From Arabidopsis thaliana (Eukaryota > Streptophyta > Magnoliopsida > Brassicales > Brassicaceae), in NCBI RefSeq assembly GCF_000001735.4, contig NC_003075.7, positions 10,479,001 to 10,543,000 of the forward strand: a DNA stretch of 64,000 nt. The letters are read 5' to 3'. Below, in pieces: positions 1-12,929 of this stretch (its first letter is position 1; each line of letters begins with the position of its first letter). The notes beneath the pieces were generated by a model, which did no database searches, had not been told where the DNA came from, and saw only the letters and a list, made by a program, of their open reading frames with translations. A program made the position numbers and the translations under genes.

Positions 1-947
1 AATATACATTGAAGTTTGTAAGCGCCTGAATGTACCAATTGTTGGATCTCCAGTTGGGGAAGATTTTCTGATTTGGCCTAAAACGGAGTATCCTGAGGAA
101 CTCTTTAAAGCAACTTCAGGACAGAGCTTGTTCTCTATTGTCAATGGAAGGTGTGTTGATGATCCTGGATCAATGGCATCAGACTTAACTGCAAAATCAC
201 TTCAAGACCTCGACATGGCAACAAACAGAGACATTATAGGGATTGCTCTAGCCAATTTGATTGTAAGCCCTTATCACTTATAACTAAACTACAAATCATT
301 GACTCCAAAAGATTTCATATTGAAAGAAATTATATATTGTGCCTTTTGATCATTTTCAGAGGCTTCACTGGAGACGTGCTTCTAAGTCATCCCATGGACT
401 TATGCTGACTTCTCCTCTTAGTCAACTTAACAACATCAGTAGTTCTAATTTCCCATTGTTGCGGCCTCAAGATCTTAGGTAAAAACGTTTTTCAAAAAAC
501 AAAGATCTTATAAACCCTTTAGTATTATTCTCTGCCTCACATTCGGTTTCTGCTGATCGAAGGTTGGCTATTGCGGCTGCAGAAAGGTTGTTGATTTTGC
601 AACCTCATAACTGGGCACTTCGCAGAGACCTTGGTATGATGCTGTACTACGACAGGTACAGTAAACTTAGATTTAAATCCTTACATTAAGTGGTTCTTTG
701 TTGCTTGTCCCGGTTCTGTGAGTATTGGTCTGTTTAGTTTGATCAAATAGAAAATCTTGAATTGTTGAGATATGGTTTATTGTGGAGCAGGCAATATGGA
801 GAGGCGGTACAAGAGCTGAGCATATGTATGGCATTTGCTCCTCCTGAAGAAGAAGCTGTGTTGGAGCCATTTGTAGAAAGACTTCATCTCCTTCGTCTCA
901 TATCTTCATTGAAGCCTCTTGGTTCTGATCGCTTGACCGTTCCTTGA
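1..947 (+). CDS. Transglutaminase-like/SirB1-type protein, 3' part (partial)
   Basis: The window opens inside this gene. I read five coding segments joined by GT-AG introns: 1-262, 360-478, 563-655 and 791-947, the first being the visible end of an upstream exon; the stop is at 945-947. The product carries a stretch rich in V-G-S-P-V-G-E-D-F and ends in a TPR-like helical segment (AAAERLL, then W-A-L-R-R-D-L-G, then YGEAVQELS, then APPEEEAVLEPFVERL). That ending matches the C-terminus of bacterial SirB1/transglutaminase-like (Transglut_core2) proteins as I know them. Plant members are annotated as transglutaminase-like, but no enzymatic role is established. From gene order this should be At4g19160. 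The N-terminus and any plastid targeting signal are outside the window. Note: four segments are visible in total. Confidence 0.75.
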
Positions 948-2834
948 CTTCTCTCTCTCTCTCTCTCTACTCCACTTGTAAATTCACTCTCTTTCTTTCT
1001 CTGTTGTGTGTTTGAAGAACCTTTGTAGTAGGAGACATGGAGCTTTTGTTGTTTGTTGTAACTCTACTAGACTACTACTGTTGTTTTCTAATCAGATCTA
1101 ATGGATTTGGGCCTCCAGCTAAATTTTGAGTTTCCCGTGAATCCATATTTCAAGGTTTTATCTATTTGGGCCTCAACAGCTTAAGCTTATATAAGACGAG
1201 CCGATTCGATCATGGTTTAGTGACAACTGACAAGTGTACTTGCTAAGAACCAAGTAACCGAATGAGATTTGGATTTTTAGAAATGATTTTTCAGTTTTAC
1301 TTTGGTTCAAACCGAAAAAGTAAGCCCCGATCGCATTCAATTATCCAAACACGATAATCTTGCTCAATTCTACTCTTTTAACTTTGGTCCTGTCTGTTTA
1401 AAAGCTAAAGAAGATTGGTCCCTACCAAAAAAAAAAAAAAAGCTTAGAGGATTTGTTTTTTGATTTTTTTGCTAAATTTTGCTTAGAGGATTGGCTGGGA
1501 CTTTAAGATAAAGAAAGAAGAAAAAATTACAGTTACAGTTTAATCAATCGACTTAAATCATATAAACTTAATTTCAATAGATAAGTTTGTATTAGTTTAG
1601 CTTGAAAAATAGAAGTAGTAAAGAGTTCGATATTATCTAGAAAACTACAACGTAGGAACAACACATAAACATGTGAATTGTGCATGCATAACCCCAAAGA
1701 GTGGCAATATCAATTATCAAATATGCAACACTTGTACCATTACATGTCATTCTATCTTTCATATTTTTGATGATTTTGCACTTTGAACTCTGAACCATCC
1801 ATGATCCATTCCCTTGACTTGTAAAGGTTATCAATCAAACTTAAGTTTTTAAAAATTAAATTTGTAGTCAAGAATAGTAGTCATATATATATATATATAT
1901 ATACAAAAAACAAAAATTTCCCCGACCCAAGTGACCGAAAATAACGACTACATGTTTTATTCCTCCTTTAGTATAATGCGACATTACAGTTTGGTATCAG
2001 TAGTTTTGTATCCTTCTCACAATCACGATTGTTGGTGTAATAAACTTTATTCTTTCTATCCAACATGTTATAGTTTCCACATTTGTGGGTGCTGAAATTT
2101 CGACCAATGTCACTCGTAGACTCGTATACCTAATCGAGTTTACTTTTATATCAACAACTACAGACCAAGATTCCCATTTCACGTTGTTGTTTTTTTTTGT
2201 TTTTTTTATAAACATTTTTGTTGTTATCGCTAAATCATTAGTAGCTAGAATGCCCCGTACACGGTCTTGAAAAGGAGTCAAATATGTTTTTACCAAAGAA
2301 GAAATGTAAGAAACATAACATTTAACAAAATTTTAAAATATATTGACTAACAATTTGACCCAAAAAAAACTATCAAATTTAATAAAATACTTTTATGATT
2401 ATCATAGTTTTTTTCCTTTTCAACAACTTTATAATACTGTAGTGGCTCAAAGAAACCAGGTCGGAGAAATTGTTCACAAACGAGATAATATACAAATTCA
2501 AAATATTTCGATGAAACATTTTTGTCAAAGTTGATGAATAGTTTTGCAGCACATAAAATACAAGATAATTCGTCTGATATTTAGGAAAATAATATTATCG
2601 TATGTGAAAATAACAATATAGACAAACCAATATTTGTAGATTAGAACTTCACATAAACTACGAACCAAAGGATTTTAGTAGCTTCACATCAAAGAATAAA
2701 AATCTAAGTTTCACAAAGAAACAATTAAATGATTTTTGATTTTGAAAATTTAATAAATAGCCCCACACAACACACTCATCTTCCTTCACAGCCTTAAACG
2801 TGGAGCCAAAGAAAGTAAAAACAAAAGGAGAGCA
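948..2834. other. Intergenic spacer, 3' UTR and CCD4 promoter
   Basis: No supportable gene. It begins with the 3' UTR of the upstream gene, including a (CT)n run at about 951-968 and T-rich stretches. An A-run at 1426-1441 and a (TA)n run at about 1883-1902 are simple repeats. The 150 bp before CCD4 holds its leader, with an A/T-rich TATA-like stretch near 2749. Open frames here are short and lack coding character. Confidence 0.6.
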
Positions 2835-4622
2835 ATGGACTCTGTTTCTTCTTCTTCCTTCCTCTCCTCCACATTCTCTCTTCATCACTCTCTTCTTCGC
2901 CGCCGATCTTCCTCTCCTACTCTCCTCCGTATCAACTCCGCCGTCGTCGAAGAACGTTCTCCAATCACAAACCCAAGCGACAACAATGATCGTCGTAACA
3001 AACCCAAAACACTCCACAACCGAACCAATCACACCTTAGTCTCATCACCACCGAAACTCCGACCAGAAATGACTCTCGCAACAGCTCTCTTCACCACCGT
3101 CGAAGATGTAATCAACACGTTCATCGATCCACCTTCACGTCCTTCCGTTGATCCAAAACATGTCCTCTCTGATAACTTCGCTCCTGTCCTCGACGAGCTT
3201 CCTCCAACAGACTGTGAAATCATCCACGGCACTCTTCCACTGTCACTTAACGGCGCTTACATCCGTAACGGTCCAAATCCACAGTTTCTCCCTCGTGGTC
3301 CTTACCATCTCTTCGACGGCGACGGTATGCTTCACGCCATAAAAATCCACAACGGTAAAGCCACTCTCTGTAGCAGATACGTCAAGACTTATAAATACAA
3401 CGTCGAGAAACAAACCGGAGCTCCGGTTATGCCTAACGTGTTTTCCGGATTCAACGGTGTAACGGCGTCAGTAGCTCGTGGAGCTTTAACGGCAGCTAGG
3501 GTTTTAACCGGACAGTATAATCCGGTTAACGGCATTGGTTTAGCTAATACAAGTCTAGCTTTCTTCAGTAACCGTCTCTTTGCTTTAGGTGAATCTGATT
3601 TACCCTACGCCGTCCGATTAACCGAATCAGGAGATATTGAAACGATCGGACGGTACGATTTCGACGGGAAATTAGCGATGAGTATGACAGCTCATCCTAA
3701 AACCGATCCAATAACCGGAGAAACTTTCGCTTTCCGGTACGGTCCGGTTCCACCGTTTTTAACATATTTCCGGTTTGATTCCGCCGGGAAAAAACAAAGA
3801 GACGTTCCGATATTCTCGATGACGTCTCCGTCGTTTCTCCATGACTTCGCGATCACGAAACGTCACGCGATTTTCGCAGAGATTCAGCTTGGCATGAGGA
3901 TGAACATGTTGGATTTGGTTCTCGAAGGTGGTTCTCCGGTTGGTACTGATAACGGAAAAACTCCAAGGCTTGGAGTGATTCCTAAGTACGCCGGAGATGA
4001 GTCGGAGATGAAATGGTTCGAAGTTCCTGGATTCAATATCATTCACGCTATTAATGCTTGGGATGAAGATGATGGAAACAGCGTCGTTTTGATTGCACCG
4101 AATATTATGTCGATTGAACATACTTTAGAGAGGATGGATCTGGTTCATGCTTTGGTGGAGAAGGTGAAGATCGATCTCGTCACCGGGATTGTGAGACGTC
4201 ATCCGATCTCAGCGAGGAATCTCGATTTCGCTGTGATTAATCCGGCGTTTCTCGGGAGATGTAGCAGGTACGTTTACGCGGCGATTGGAGATCCGATGCC
4301 GAAGATCTCCGGTGTGGTGAAGCTTGATGTGTCTAAAGGAGATCGGGATGATTGTACGGTGGCCCGTAGAATGTACGGTTCAGGTTGTTACGGCGGAGAA
4401 CCGTTTTTCGTAGCTAGGGATCCTGGTAATCCGGAGGCGGAGGAGGATGATGGTTATGTGGTGACGTATGTTCACGATGAAGTGACTGGAGAATCGAAGT
4501 TTCTGGTGATGGACGCTAAATCGCCGGAGCTTGAAATCGTCGCCGCCGTGAGGTTGCCGCGAAGGGTTCCGTACGGATTCCATGGGTTATTTGTCAAGGA
4601 AAGTGACCTTAATAAGCTTTAA
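2835..4622 (+). CDS. CCD4: Carotenoid cleavage dioxygenase 4
   Basis: Intronless 595-residue protein of the RPE65/CCD family (also called NCED4; At4g19170). Family members are non-heme Fe(II) dioxygenases; CCD4 cleaves carotenoids such as beta-carotene at the 9,10 or 9',10' double bond in plastids and is associated with plastoglobules. Residues 1-70 are Ser/Arg-rich and acid-poor, as expected of a chloroplast transit peptide. The four iron-ligand histidines can be placed at H287 (TAHPK), H336 (SFLHDF), H404 (NIIHAIN) and H583 (YGFHGLF). The substrate-tunnel motifs NGAYIRNGPNP (139-149) and HLFDGDGML are intact. The start is the ATG at 2835, just after a purine-rich leader. Length and lack of introns match the known Arabidopsis gene. 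The coding sequence is noticeably more GC-rich than the flanks. Confidence 0.97.
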   Translation: MDSVSSSSFLSSTFSLHHSLLRRRSSSPTLLRINSAVVEERSPITNPSDNNDRRNKPKTLHNRTNHTLVSSPPKLRPEMTLATALFTTVEDVINTFIDPPSRPSVDPKHVLSDNFAPVLDELPPTDCEIIHGTLPLSLNGAYIRNGPNPQFLPRGPYHLFDGDGMLHAIKIHNGKATLCSRYVKTYKYNVEKQTGAPVMPNVFSGFNGVTASVARGALTAARVLTGQYNPVNGIGLANTSLAFFSNRLFALGESDLPYAVRLTESGDIETIGRYDFDGKLAMSMTAHPKTDPITGETFAFRYGPVPPFLTYFRFDSAGKKQRDVPIFSMTSPSFLHDFAITKRHAIFAEIQLGMRMNMLDLVLEGGSPVGTDNGKTPRLGVIPKYAGDESEMKWFEVPGFNIIHAINAWDEDDGNSVVLIAPNIMSIEHTLERMDLVHALVEKVKIDLVTGIVRRHPISARNLDFAVINPAFLGRCSRYVYAAIGDPMPKISGVVKLDVSKGDRDDCTVARRMYGSGCYGGEPFFVARDPGNPEAEEDDGYVVTYVHDEVTGESKFLVMDAKSPELEIVAAVRLPRRVPYGFHGLFVKESDLNKL

Positions 4623-6517
4623 CAATATAGGTAACTGCAATAGTTAATAGAATAATTAAGTCTTAATTACGTCCCGTACAACAAATCGCATAGTGTTGTT
4701 GCACACTTGCACTTTATACATTAAACTAAAGTACACATAGTTTGGTGGTGGTCGATGTATATAAAACATACCAAAGCTTATGAATATTATTTTTTTCTTT
4801 TAAATATGCAGCTTCTGTTATTGGCAATAAATCTTATAAATATTCATTCATTCCGAGAGTTATCAGATCTTAACACAACTCTATTTCTCTATTTCATATT
4901 AGTGGAAGATGTAGATAAAAATATGAGAATGCTGAGTTTTAATACTCGAATATGACAATGTGGGCAATGTGTCATGCCAATATTGTTTCTTAAGCATAAA
5001 AACTGAATACATTGTTAATAAGATCATGAGACAACTATCAGTCGAAATATGAATGATCAGTTAACGGATAAAGAAAATTAATGCACAGAAAAAGATTTGT
5101 GGTTTAGATAAATAAATAGGAACATGAAAAAGATTGTGTTTTAGTGATGGGACCAACGAGACATCATTGTTTTGAGCAAAACATGAGGTATGGATATGGA
5201 TATGGCCCAACGTCATTTATAGCATATACAACGACCTTTAGAAATGTAACCTCTTAAAACAAATTTAAATCTTTTAATTTTAGTAGTATTAAGAAAACCT
5301 TGAAATTATTGTGAATTGGGTGTAGTGGAATCAAAGCAAACGAGTGGCCAAAGCAATAAACGAACGAGAGTGACACTGACATAGATGTAGATTTATCCTT
5401 TCGTTTTGAGACCAAAGGGTACAATTATTTACATTTGTTCGAGTATATATATGTCTGTCCAAATTTTGGGATCAAGTTTCACGTGAGATGGGTGAGACTT
5501 GATGAAAAAAAAACAATATTGACATTTATGGCAATGAAAACTATTGAGACAGACTCGTTTCGTCACATAATTTTGAATCGATCAGACCAAATGTTTTCTA
5601 TGGTACTCGAGTCTTAAGAACCAATCGTACCTAAACTATAGATCTATTATCACTAGACCAGTTAAACAAAAAAAAGTTATACGATGCGACTAATAACAAG
5701 AATCAATATGTAAATCTTGACCAAACCTATTGAAATAGAGATCATTAGGGTAAACATTTTTATTTGGTAATCAAATTTTCTGAACTGAACTTATTACCAC
5801 AAGTTAAACATTAGGAGTGGTTTAATCAATCTAAGCATTCGACCAATATGCAAAAATCTAAACCATATATTTTTGAAATATGATCCATAGGAAGATAACG
5901 TCTTTGTTCAGGTGATAGTTACTATGATTGCTCTATTTATCTAAATGCCAACCACACACAATGGTCCCCATAGGATTTGACCTCTACAATCTAACATAAG
6001 GACATTGTTGATATTAGATATTTTCCAATTTCCATGGTAAATGAAAATGATACTTTTAGCCTCGAATCTTGCAATGAAATGATGTCCAAACACATAATAT
6101 ATTCTTTTCTTTTTTTTTCTTCCTTTTAAGTATGATGATAAGAATTAAGAAGCAAGGAGCAGAAAATGAGCACATACAGGTTTTATTTTCAATCTGGGAA
6201 TCGATTCTTCTCTCTCAAACCCAAGACACTTGGAGATGAAAAGAGAACTTGGACCAGCTCTGTAAAAGAAAGAATTTGGAGAAATACACAAAAAGGGTAA
6301 AGAGGAAGAGAGTGATTGGTAGTTGAACTGAGGTTAAATTAGTAATCATATATAAGTATATGGTATATAGAAAGAATTACATGTCAACTGAAACAAGGAA
6401 ATTTTTGCTCATGAAGTTTTCCCATTTTTTTCCTTTCTATATTGTGATTCTCATAACCGGAAAATAGAAAAAATTAGGCTGGTGTGGAAGTGACAAAAGC
6501 CGTACCAAAAATTTCTC
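4623..6517. other. Intergenic spacer between convergent CCD4 and APY7
   Basis: AT-rich spacer between two converging genes. It contains their 3' UTRs; the APY7 3' UTR lies in the last few hundred bases. Short open frames at 4755-4955 and 5435-5617 show no recognisable domain. Nothing else is supportable. Confidence 0.55.
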
Positions 6518-8868
6518 CTACATTTTGAGCATGTGTGAATCAGCGAGCGATGAACTAAGATCTTCTCGAGATTGCGATCTTCGGCTTTGGAGACGCATTT
6601 GACTCCTGCGAGGGGAGGACCAGAAGGAACCAGTACTGTCATATTGTATATCCCCTAAGCTATCAGAAGAACAACTATGCATAACGCAGCTACTCGATGA
6701 GTACAATGAAGATTCCATGAGCTGGATGCTGCTTCCAAAACTAAATGGCCTACGCGGTGATCCCCGAACTGTTGGACTCAATGGTGTCTTTACCCCTGAA
6801 AGAAAATAAGCTCTAAGAATAAATATCTTCCCAAAAAGAAAATTAACGACACAAAGAAAGACAATGTTAAGAACTGAGAACAGAAGAACTGGCCATAACT
6901 CAAGATTATGCATATTGAGTTACCTGTACTCATAGGACTCCATCGCTGGAATCTGAAGGGAGACGGGATGTTAAGAACAGACGAAGCTGAGGTGCTATTG
7001 TGTCTAAAAAGTGGGAGATATGACTTTCTAAAGAATCTTGGCAAACAATTGCTGACACGTGATAGTGCACAGAGAAGCAGAAGCAGTGACAAGATCAAGA
7101 TAGATATAAGGGCAATTGGGTTTATCTTCATGCTCAGAGTCTCATAGCTCTTCAGTCCCAATGTAGAAGATAGAGCCTTCCCCGATTCCAGAAGAGCTAC
7201 TCCAAGTGTCCAAGTTATACTCCCAGACCCAATTATGATTTGCTTATCTGTAATATATAAACCTTCTCGTAACAGGGAGACTATGTATGGCGCTCTAAAG
7301 CAGTACTGTTCAATGAAGGGTTGTGGAGAAACACTGGTTCTGGCTACTTGCCAAGCCTTGTCACAAAATTCCCTACCCTTTTCCAATACATCATCAAGGG
7401 ATGCTTCAGCACTTAAGTTGAAAAAACGGTACACCACGAAGAATCCGGATACAGCATAGAACTGACCATGAGGACGAGGGTAACCATCAGGAAGAGCACA
7501 AGGCTGCAAATCACAATCAACTCCATGTTTTGCGTTTGACCATTCAGAGCTATTTACAGCATTTTTTGCAAGTGCGCTGCACTCTCCCCAGTTTGGAGCA
7601 CCAACGAGCTTGATAGAAACTCCTGACTTTCCTTTTTTACCTCCTTGGACACTGGAAGCACACTGAGAACATATGTACTGTCCATTGTATCCAGAATTTA
7701 AGCACGGGTGTTTCATTTCCAATTTTCCTTCAATCAAATCAGATTTGTTGACATTTGGTAGCTTCTTTAAAAGATGAACAACAGACCTATCAAACGCATC
7801 ATTAAGACCATATCCGGCAAGAGAATATGCACTAAGATGATGGTTAACAGACCCAATTCTGAGATTTAGGTTGGTCTCATTATGCGTCCGCTCCTCATTC
7901 TCAAAGGTTACCTGCAATGATGAGCCACCTAAGTCAAGTGCACCAAATGTTGCCTTCTTTGGTAGGGCTCCCAACATACTTGTTTGGTAATTAAGGGCGG
8001 TCCATCCAAAATAAGCTTCCTCAGTACCACTGATGATCTTAACCCACTCCCTCCGGCAAGTGAAGGGAGACTTCGCTAGTATAGACCACACATTACCTAA
8101 AATCCAGCTTGAATCAGCAGGACGAAGCCTCCGGACGCCTGCTGTTGCGTAAACAAAGAGAGATGTGGTTCTATGAGCATTCTTTGGGATTTGCTTCTCT
8201 GCCCACTGAATAAGGGGTTTAATTGCAGTTTTCAGGCCTGTTCTGTTATTGACGAGCTTATCAAACCCAGGCTCTGTCTCCATCCGATCATAAGCACGAC
8301 CCCTACTCTTTCTAGAAATACCTTCTGTCAAAGATTTCATAACAATGGGGAGACTACTATCTTTCTTGTAGTTTATGGAAGCCTGATAAACATATGCACG
8401 AGTCCCAGTACTTCCACAGTCAAACACAACATAATATCTTGATGCTCCCCGTGACCAGTTTGTATAAATATACATGGAGACTATATACACCAGAAAAGCA
8501 AACAGAAACAGGCACATAACAATCATAACCGCGCGTATCAATTTACGGCGTGTAGATGGATTGGTCCCATTAGGGACACTCCCCTTTTCCTTGGAAAAAC
8601 TTGATCCATTTTGTCCCCATGATATAGCTTCCCGAGGAAGAATGGATTCTTCAGGATCAAACCCATGGTACGAAGAAAAATCTTGGAGAGACGCTGAGTG
8701 TCTCAAACAATTCTTCCGTCCACCATTCCCAATACTTATTGAATCCGAAACTGAGGTTCCTACATCCGGTGATGATCCAGTAGGCATATATGGAACAGAT
8801 GATTGTGAACCCGCTGGTAATCGACTTGACGCAGCTGTAAAAAGTTCAGTGATCCTACCAAAAACCAT
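6518..8868 (-). CDS. APY7: GDA1/CD39 nucleoside phosphatase (apyrase)
   Basis: Two coding exons on the minus strand, 8868-6924 and 6795-6518, joined by a GT-AG intron that keeps frame (codon G split 1/2), give 740 residues, the known length of APY7 (At4g19180). Apyrases hydrolyse nucleoside tri- and diphosphates. The apyrase-conserved regions are in order: VFDCGSTGTRAYVY (about 148-161), VYATAGVRRL (239-248), GTEEAYFGWTALNY (281-294), ALDLGGSSLQVTF (310-322) and FYAVSGFFVVYRFF (470-483). One membrane segment lies near 110-136 and another at about 582-602, giving a two-anchor topology with a Ser/Arg-rich cytosolic tail. Cysteines near 385-460 fit lumenal disulfides. APY6 and APY7 are reported to act in pollen exine formation. 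A probable 5'-UTR intron acceptor sits directly upstream of the ATG. Confidence 0.95.
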
Positions 8869-10200
8869 TTCTCTTGCCTACATATACTAACAAACTCAAC
8901 ACAACCTTCTCCGTTGTCTTTACTCAAATGCAGAAGCACAACGAACTCTTCAGATTCTTCATTCTTCTGCAGAAAATGTTAACTACACAAATCAAATCAA
9001 ATGCATTCAACAATGAATATCGACAATTTATGTCTTCAATCAAAAATCTCGGAAAAGAGCTTGAGTGATTCACAAATCAACAAACACAATGAAAGGAGCG
9101 ATCTGCAGTTAAATCAACATTGCGATAACAACACAACGACTCAATCATAAAATTGGATAGCTAGGGTACAATACCAGAAACACGCATTGGCATAGAACGA
9201 AGACGAAACTTCAGCCACCGTCAAAGCTTCCTCAGCTCTTAGATCTCGTATCTCGCTCTGCGTCTAAGGAGTATAAAAGCACATATACATATATGAGTTA
9301 ATCAACCAATCGTCGTCTTCGTATAAGAAAAATCGAGAATCTTAAGCAGATCTGATGAGTATCGGGGCTAAAACCACACGACTCAGACCAGAGGAAGACG
9401 AAGACGTTGGAGAGAGATCCGTTTTGTGCAGAAAAGACTCTTTCCCTTTTTGTTCTCTGATTTTTATTTTCTCTCTTCAACAGAAAACGTCTTGCTCAAT
9501 TTTCAATTTCCAGGGGAAATTTAGAATGTTTGAAAACATTTGGGGTGGAAATGTAAATGAAATAAGTTTATTTCTTTCTTAGTAATTTATTTAACAAATC
9601 GTCTATTTGTTGGTTAAAAAATGCTAATGGCGCCGATATTAAAATGCTAATGGTGTGTGTCACTCATCCAATTTGTATACCTTTAAGAGATTACCTAAGG
9701 CTAAAAACAATTTTAGTTGCCAAAAAGAAAGAATAAAGTTCCACGTTTTTTTGATAACTCGTGTGATTTTTTTGCGAAAAAGTTAAACTAGATTGGGATA
9801 AAACCAACTTCTTTTTTGGAATTCGTACATTTGCCACTACTGTTATGTGTTCTTACCAAATAAGACACAGCTTTTTCTTGGATTGCTTTTTCCAACTTTA
9901 TGATATCCCCCTTTTAACCTAAGACTATATTGTATATCTTGCACTGAATGTTATCTATTGTTAAAAAATTCAAAGGTAAAGATAAAATGTCATCTTCATA
10001 GCTAATATATGGTTTAGATATATAACCAATGCGAATTAGATGAGCTTCAAGATTAAAGAGTAATTAACAAGGGAGCAAGTACTTGTGAATCTGTGATTAG
10101 TAGTAATCGAAGAAGATATTAATAAGAGATGAAAGTTAACAAAAAGTTATAGCTGTTGTAAAATGGGATCTCGTCTGAATCTTAACTTTTTGGTATCTTT
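8869..10200. other. APY7 5' leader/promoter and downstream spacer
   Basis: The first 600 bases upstream of APY7 (reading leftward) carry its leader, with an acceptor-like TGTAG about 10 bases before the ATG and a CT/GA-rich first exon near 9250-9480. The rest, to 10200, is AT-rich spacer running into the 3' UTR of the EamA gene. Frames at 9298-9582 look like leader sequence, not genes. Confidence 0.5.
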
Positions 10201-12488
10201 TTAGTCTGCAGATTTCACAGAGGAACTGGGTAATCCAGAAAACAACTGTCCTAGTCTGTTAACTGTCCCATTAAATATCAGAGGCTCTGAGGTTTTTAGA
10301 CCATGGGGCGCAATCCCAATCCCGGAAACCGCTGTTTTTCGCTCTCTAAACGATGCCCAAGTGACCATATAGAGTCCTAGAATGATGAAGAATCCACCCA
10401 CAACGCTGCGTAGAGGAAAAGAAACCGAGTTAGAAAATTTTGCAAGTGAAAACTGTGAAATGGAACAAGATGTTGAAAAGTGAAAGTGTTTAATTTTGCA
10501 AGTGAAGATTGTGGATGGTTGAAAAAGATTCCAGAAAATGTATCTAACCTTCCGAGATAAATGGGGCTACCGAGAAAGATTCTCGATAGGAAAGCTGATG
10601 CAGCGGGTTGAAGAGGATTGTAGAGAGCAACCAAGGCAGGACCAATAATCTTATTGGACCAAGTCAAGAGTCCATAGTTTAGTGCTGATGCGATAACTCC
10701 CTAGAGAGAAGAAAAACCAGATGAAATTGTGTCAAATGATTCCACGAGAAACATGTGAGTAGATGAAAAAAAAATCTTGATGTAACTTACTGCATATATA
10801 ACTGCAAGAACCTCAGATTGTGTTAGCTTCCAATCCAATGGCTCCTTTACCATAAAGAAAGCTGTTGTGCACATTAGTACTGTGCCAAAGAAGTATGATA
10901 ATGCAGCAACAGAAAGATTTGCCGGATACTTCTTCAAAAGTGGCGCCTGGAGAGTTTCCATTATATCCACATTAAAAGACACATGCACAGAGGTTAGTAG
11001 GCTGCAGTTTATGCGTTGGTCTAAACCTAACCATAAGAAACAAAAACAATGAAGAGATTTACCTGAATGGCAAGAAAAGTAGCCATACACATGCAGTTTC
11101 CAATCAAGCATAAAACTCCAATGTGCCATTGCTCAAATCCAAGATCGAGAAAACCAGAGACTAACCAACCAGTAGGCTCAGGTTGACCTTTAGCACTGAT
11201 TTCATTGTTCATCGCAAAGTCTGCATCTTTATCTCCTAACAAGGCCGGACCTCGAAATACAACCATGAAGACAGCACCCATAACACACACAAGTGTGCCT
11301 CCAACCTTAGTTTGACCTTCGATTCTCAACAAATTCACTCTTTCTGTACTGCATACCAAGTAGGAGACATCAAAAAACCAAAACTGAAGGCATATCTAAG
11401 AAGAGAACCCTTATAAAGAATCATACTCACCCCATCATGACAGCCAAGAGAAAGGTGAAGACCGGGATGGATGGTTGAATGGCAGCAGCATAAGTGGGAT
11501 TTGTGTATGTAAGACCGATAAGAAATAACAACTGGTTCCCAAATACCCTATCAAAATTGAGAACAAAGCAGAGGTGGCTTTACTGAGATATTTAACCTCT
11601 ATAAACATGAACACAAGATATTGAGACTGGATAGAGATGATTTCTTACCCTGCTAAGCCCAGAAAGAAGAATGACAAGAGAAGGCTTTTATTCATTGGAG
11701 TTCTGATCTTTCTACATACATGAAAGACGAACACTGTTCACTGATTAGATTTTGAAAACTTGAACATTCAAAGTTTGAGAGTGGTCTCGCTTAAACTTGA
11801 CGCATTACAACCTCCTAAACCATTCTTTCATTTACTGATAGAACTAGACAACCCTAGCTCGAGAAACCAGATCCTATTTATCCCAAAACCCGAAGAAGAG
11901 ACATGGAACTCAGAGAACATTATCAAAGACATTGTATCTAAATCTACTAACAGTGGAAGTAAACGGAACACAGATCTCAACTTAAGTCTAGGCACATTGC
12001 TCCAACTCTGAAATCTAGTTCTTCTATAATGCAGATCACATTGACTTTAAATCCTCAGGAGAACTTCTACAGATTCATCAGAGAAAAACCCAAAAGCAAA
12101 ATACGAAAATCCATACTAATGGATCAGGCAATTACAAGGGGACTGTGTATAGTTCTCACTTCATATATAAACCCACAAATTGATCATAAAACCAGGAAAC
12201 CATTGAAACCCATCTCGAGAATTCAGAACTAAAAACAGAGGAAACAAAAACAAGTTGAAAAAGAAGAGACCTTTCGCGGAAGTAAGCAAGAGGAGCGAGA
12301 ATAGAGAGAGCAAGAAGATCACGGCATACACAGAAGACAAGCTGGTTGACTCCAACATTAAGAGCTACTTTAGTAATCACATGGTATCCACCATTAAAGA
12401 GCTGAACAAACGCCATAGCAGTGTGCGCCATCCGAGCGTCTCTCTCCGCCGCCGATCCACTTCCGGTCAGGATCATCGGCGCCGTCAT
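10201..12488 (-). CDS. UMAMIT/MtN21-type EamA transporter
   Basis: Seven minus-strand exons (12488-12271, 11711-11649, 11547-11431, 11348-11063, 10946-10791, 10700-10549, 10405-10201), all with GT-AG borders and matching phases, give 398 residues. The protein is a chain of hydrophobic helices with two EamA repeats typical of the plant drug/metabolite transporter family UMAMIT (nodulin MtN21-like). Landmarks are FRERK after the third helix, [25 protein letters not shown] in the first repeat (25 residues; positions about 105-130), and the second-repeat ending [25 protein letters not shown] near 305-330 followed by [16 protein letters not shown]. UMAMITs move amino acids or related metabolites across plasma or vacuolar membranes; the substrate here cannot be told from sequence. 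Gene order suggests At4g19185. The C-terminal tail is hydrophilic. Confidence 0.9.
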
Positions 12489-12929
12489 CTTTCCGATTTA
12501 CTCGGCCCCTCTCTGACTTGTAGTTATAAGTTATTTCTAAAGCAAAGACTAAAAAAGTAAGATCCTTTACTTCGTTAGCAACGAATCTGCTTCTTCTATT
12601 TGTCGAGTCCTATAGGTTCTGTGCAAATTTTCATATACAATATCTAGGAGATTTAATTCTCAAATCGATCTACTTTTATTTGAGTCTGTATCATTTTATC
12701 AAAATATATTCGTGTATTATTAAATCTGGTTAGGACATCAGGCTCATACTCATAGGCTGCCTAATTTAGGCATTAAAAATTGAATTTTCATAAGTATTTT
12801 GAATAAACCATTTGACTCAAATTTTAATTGAAATACGTTAAAATTTGTAAATAAAGTAATCAAACTAGGGCCAGAATAAAATCCGAAAACCGAAAACCGC
12901 ATCCGACGACTTCAAATCTTCAAAACTGC

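Noticed and set aside
3029..4583. Antisense and out-of-frame open frames over CCD4
   Set aside because: They are shadows of a strongly coding GC-richer exon and have no domain or promoter support.
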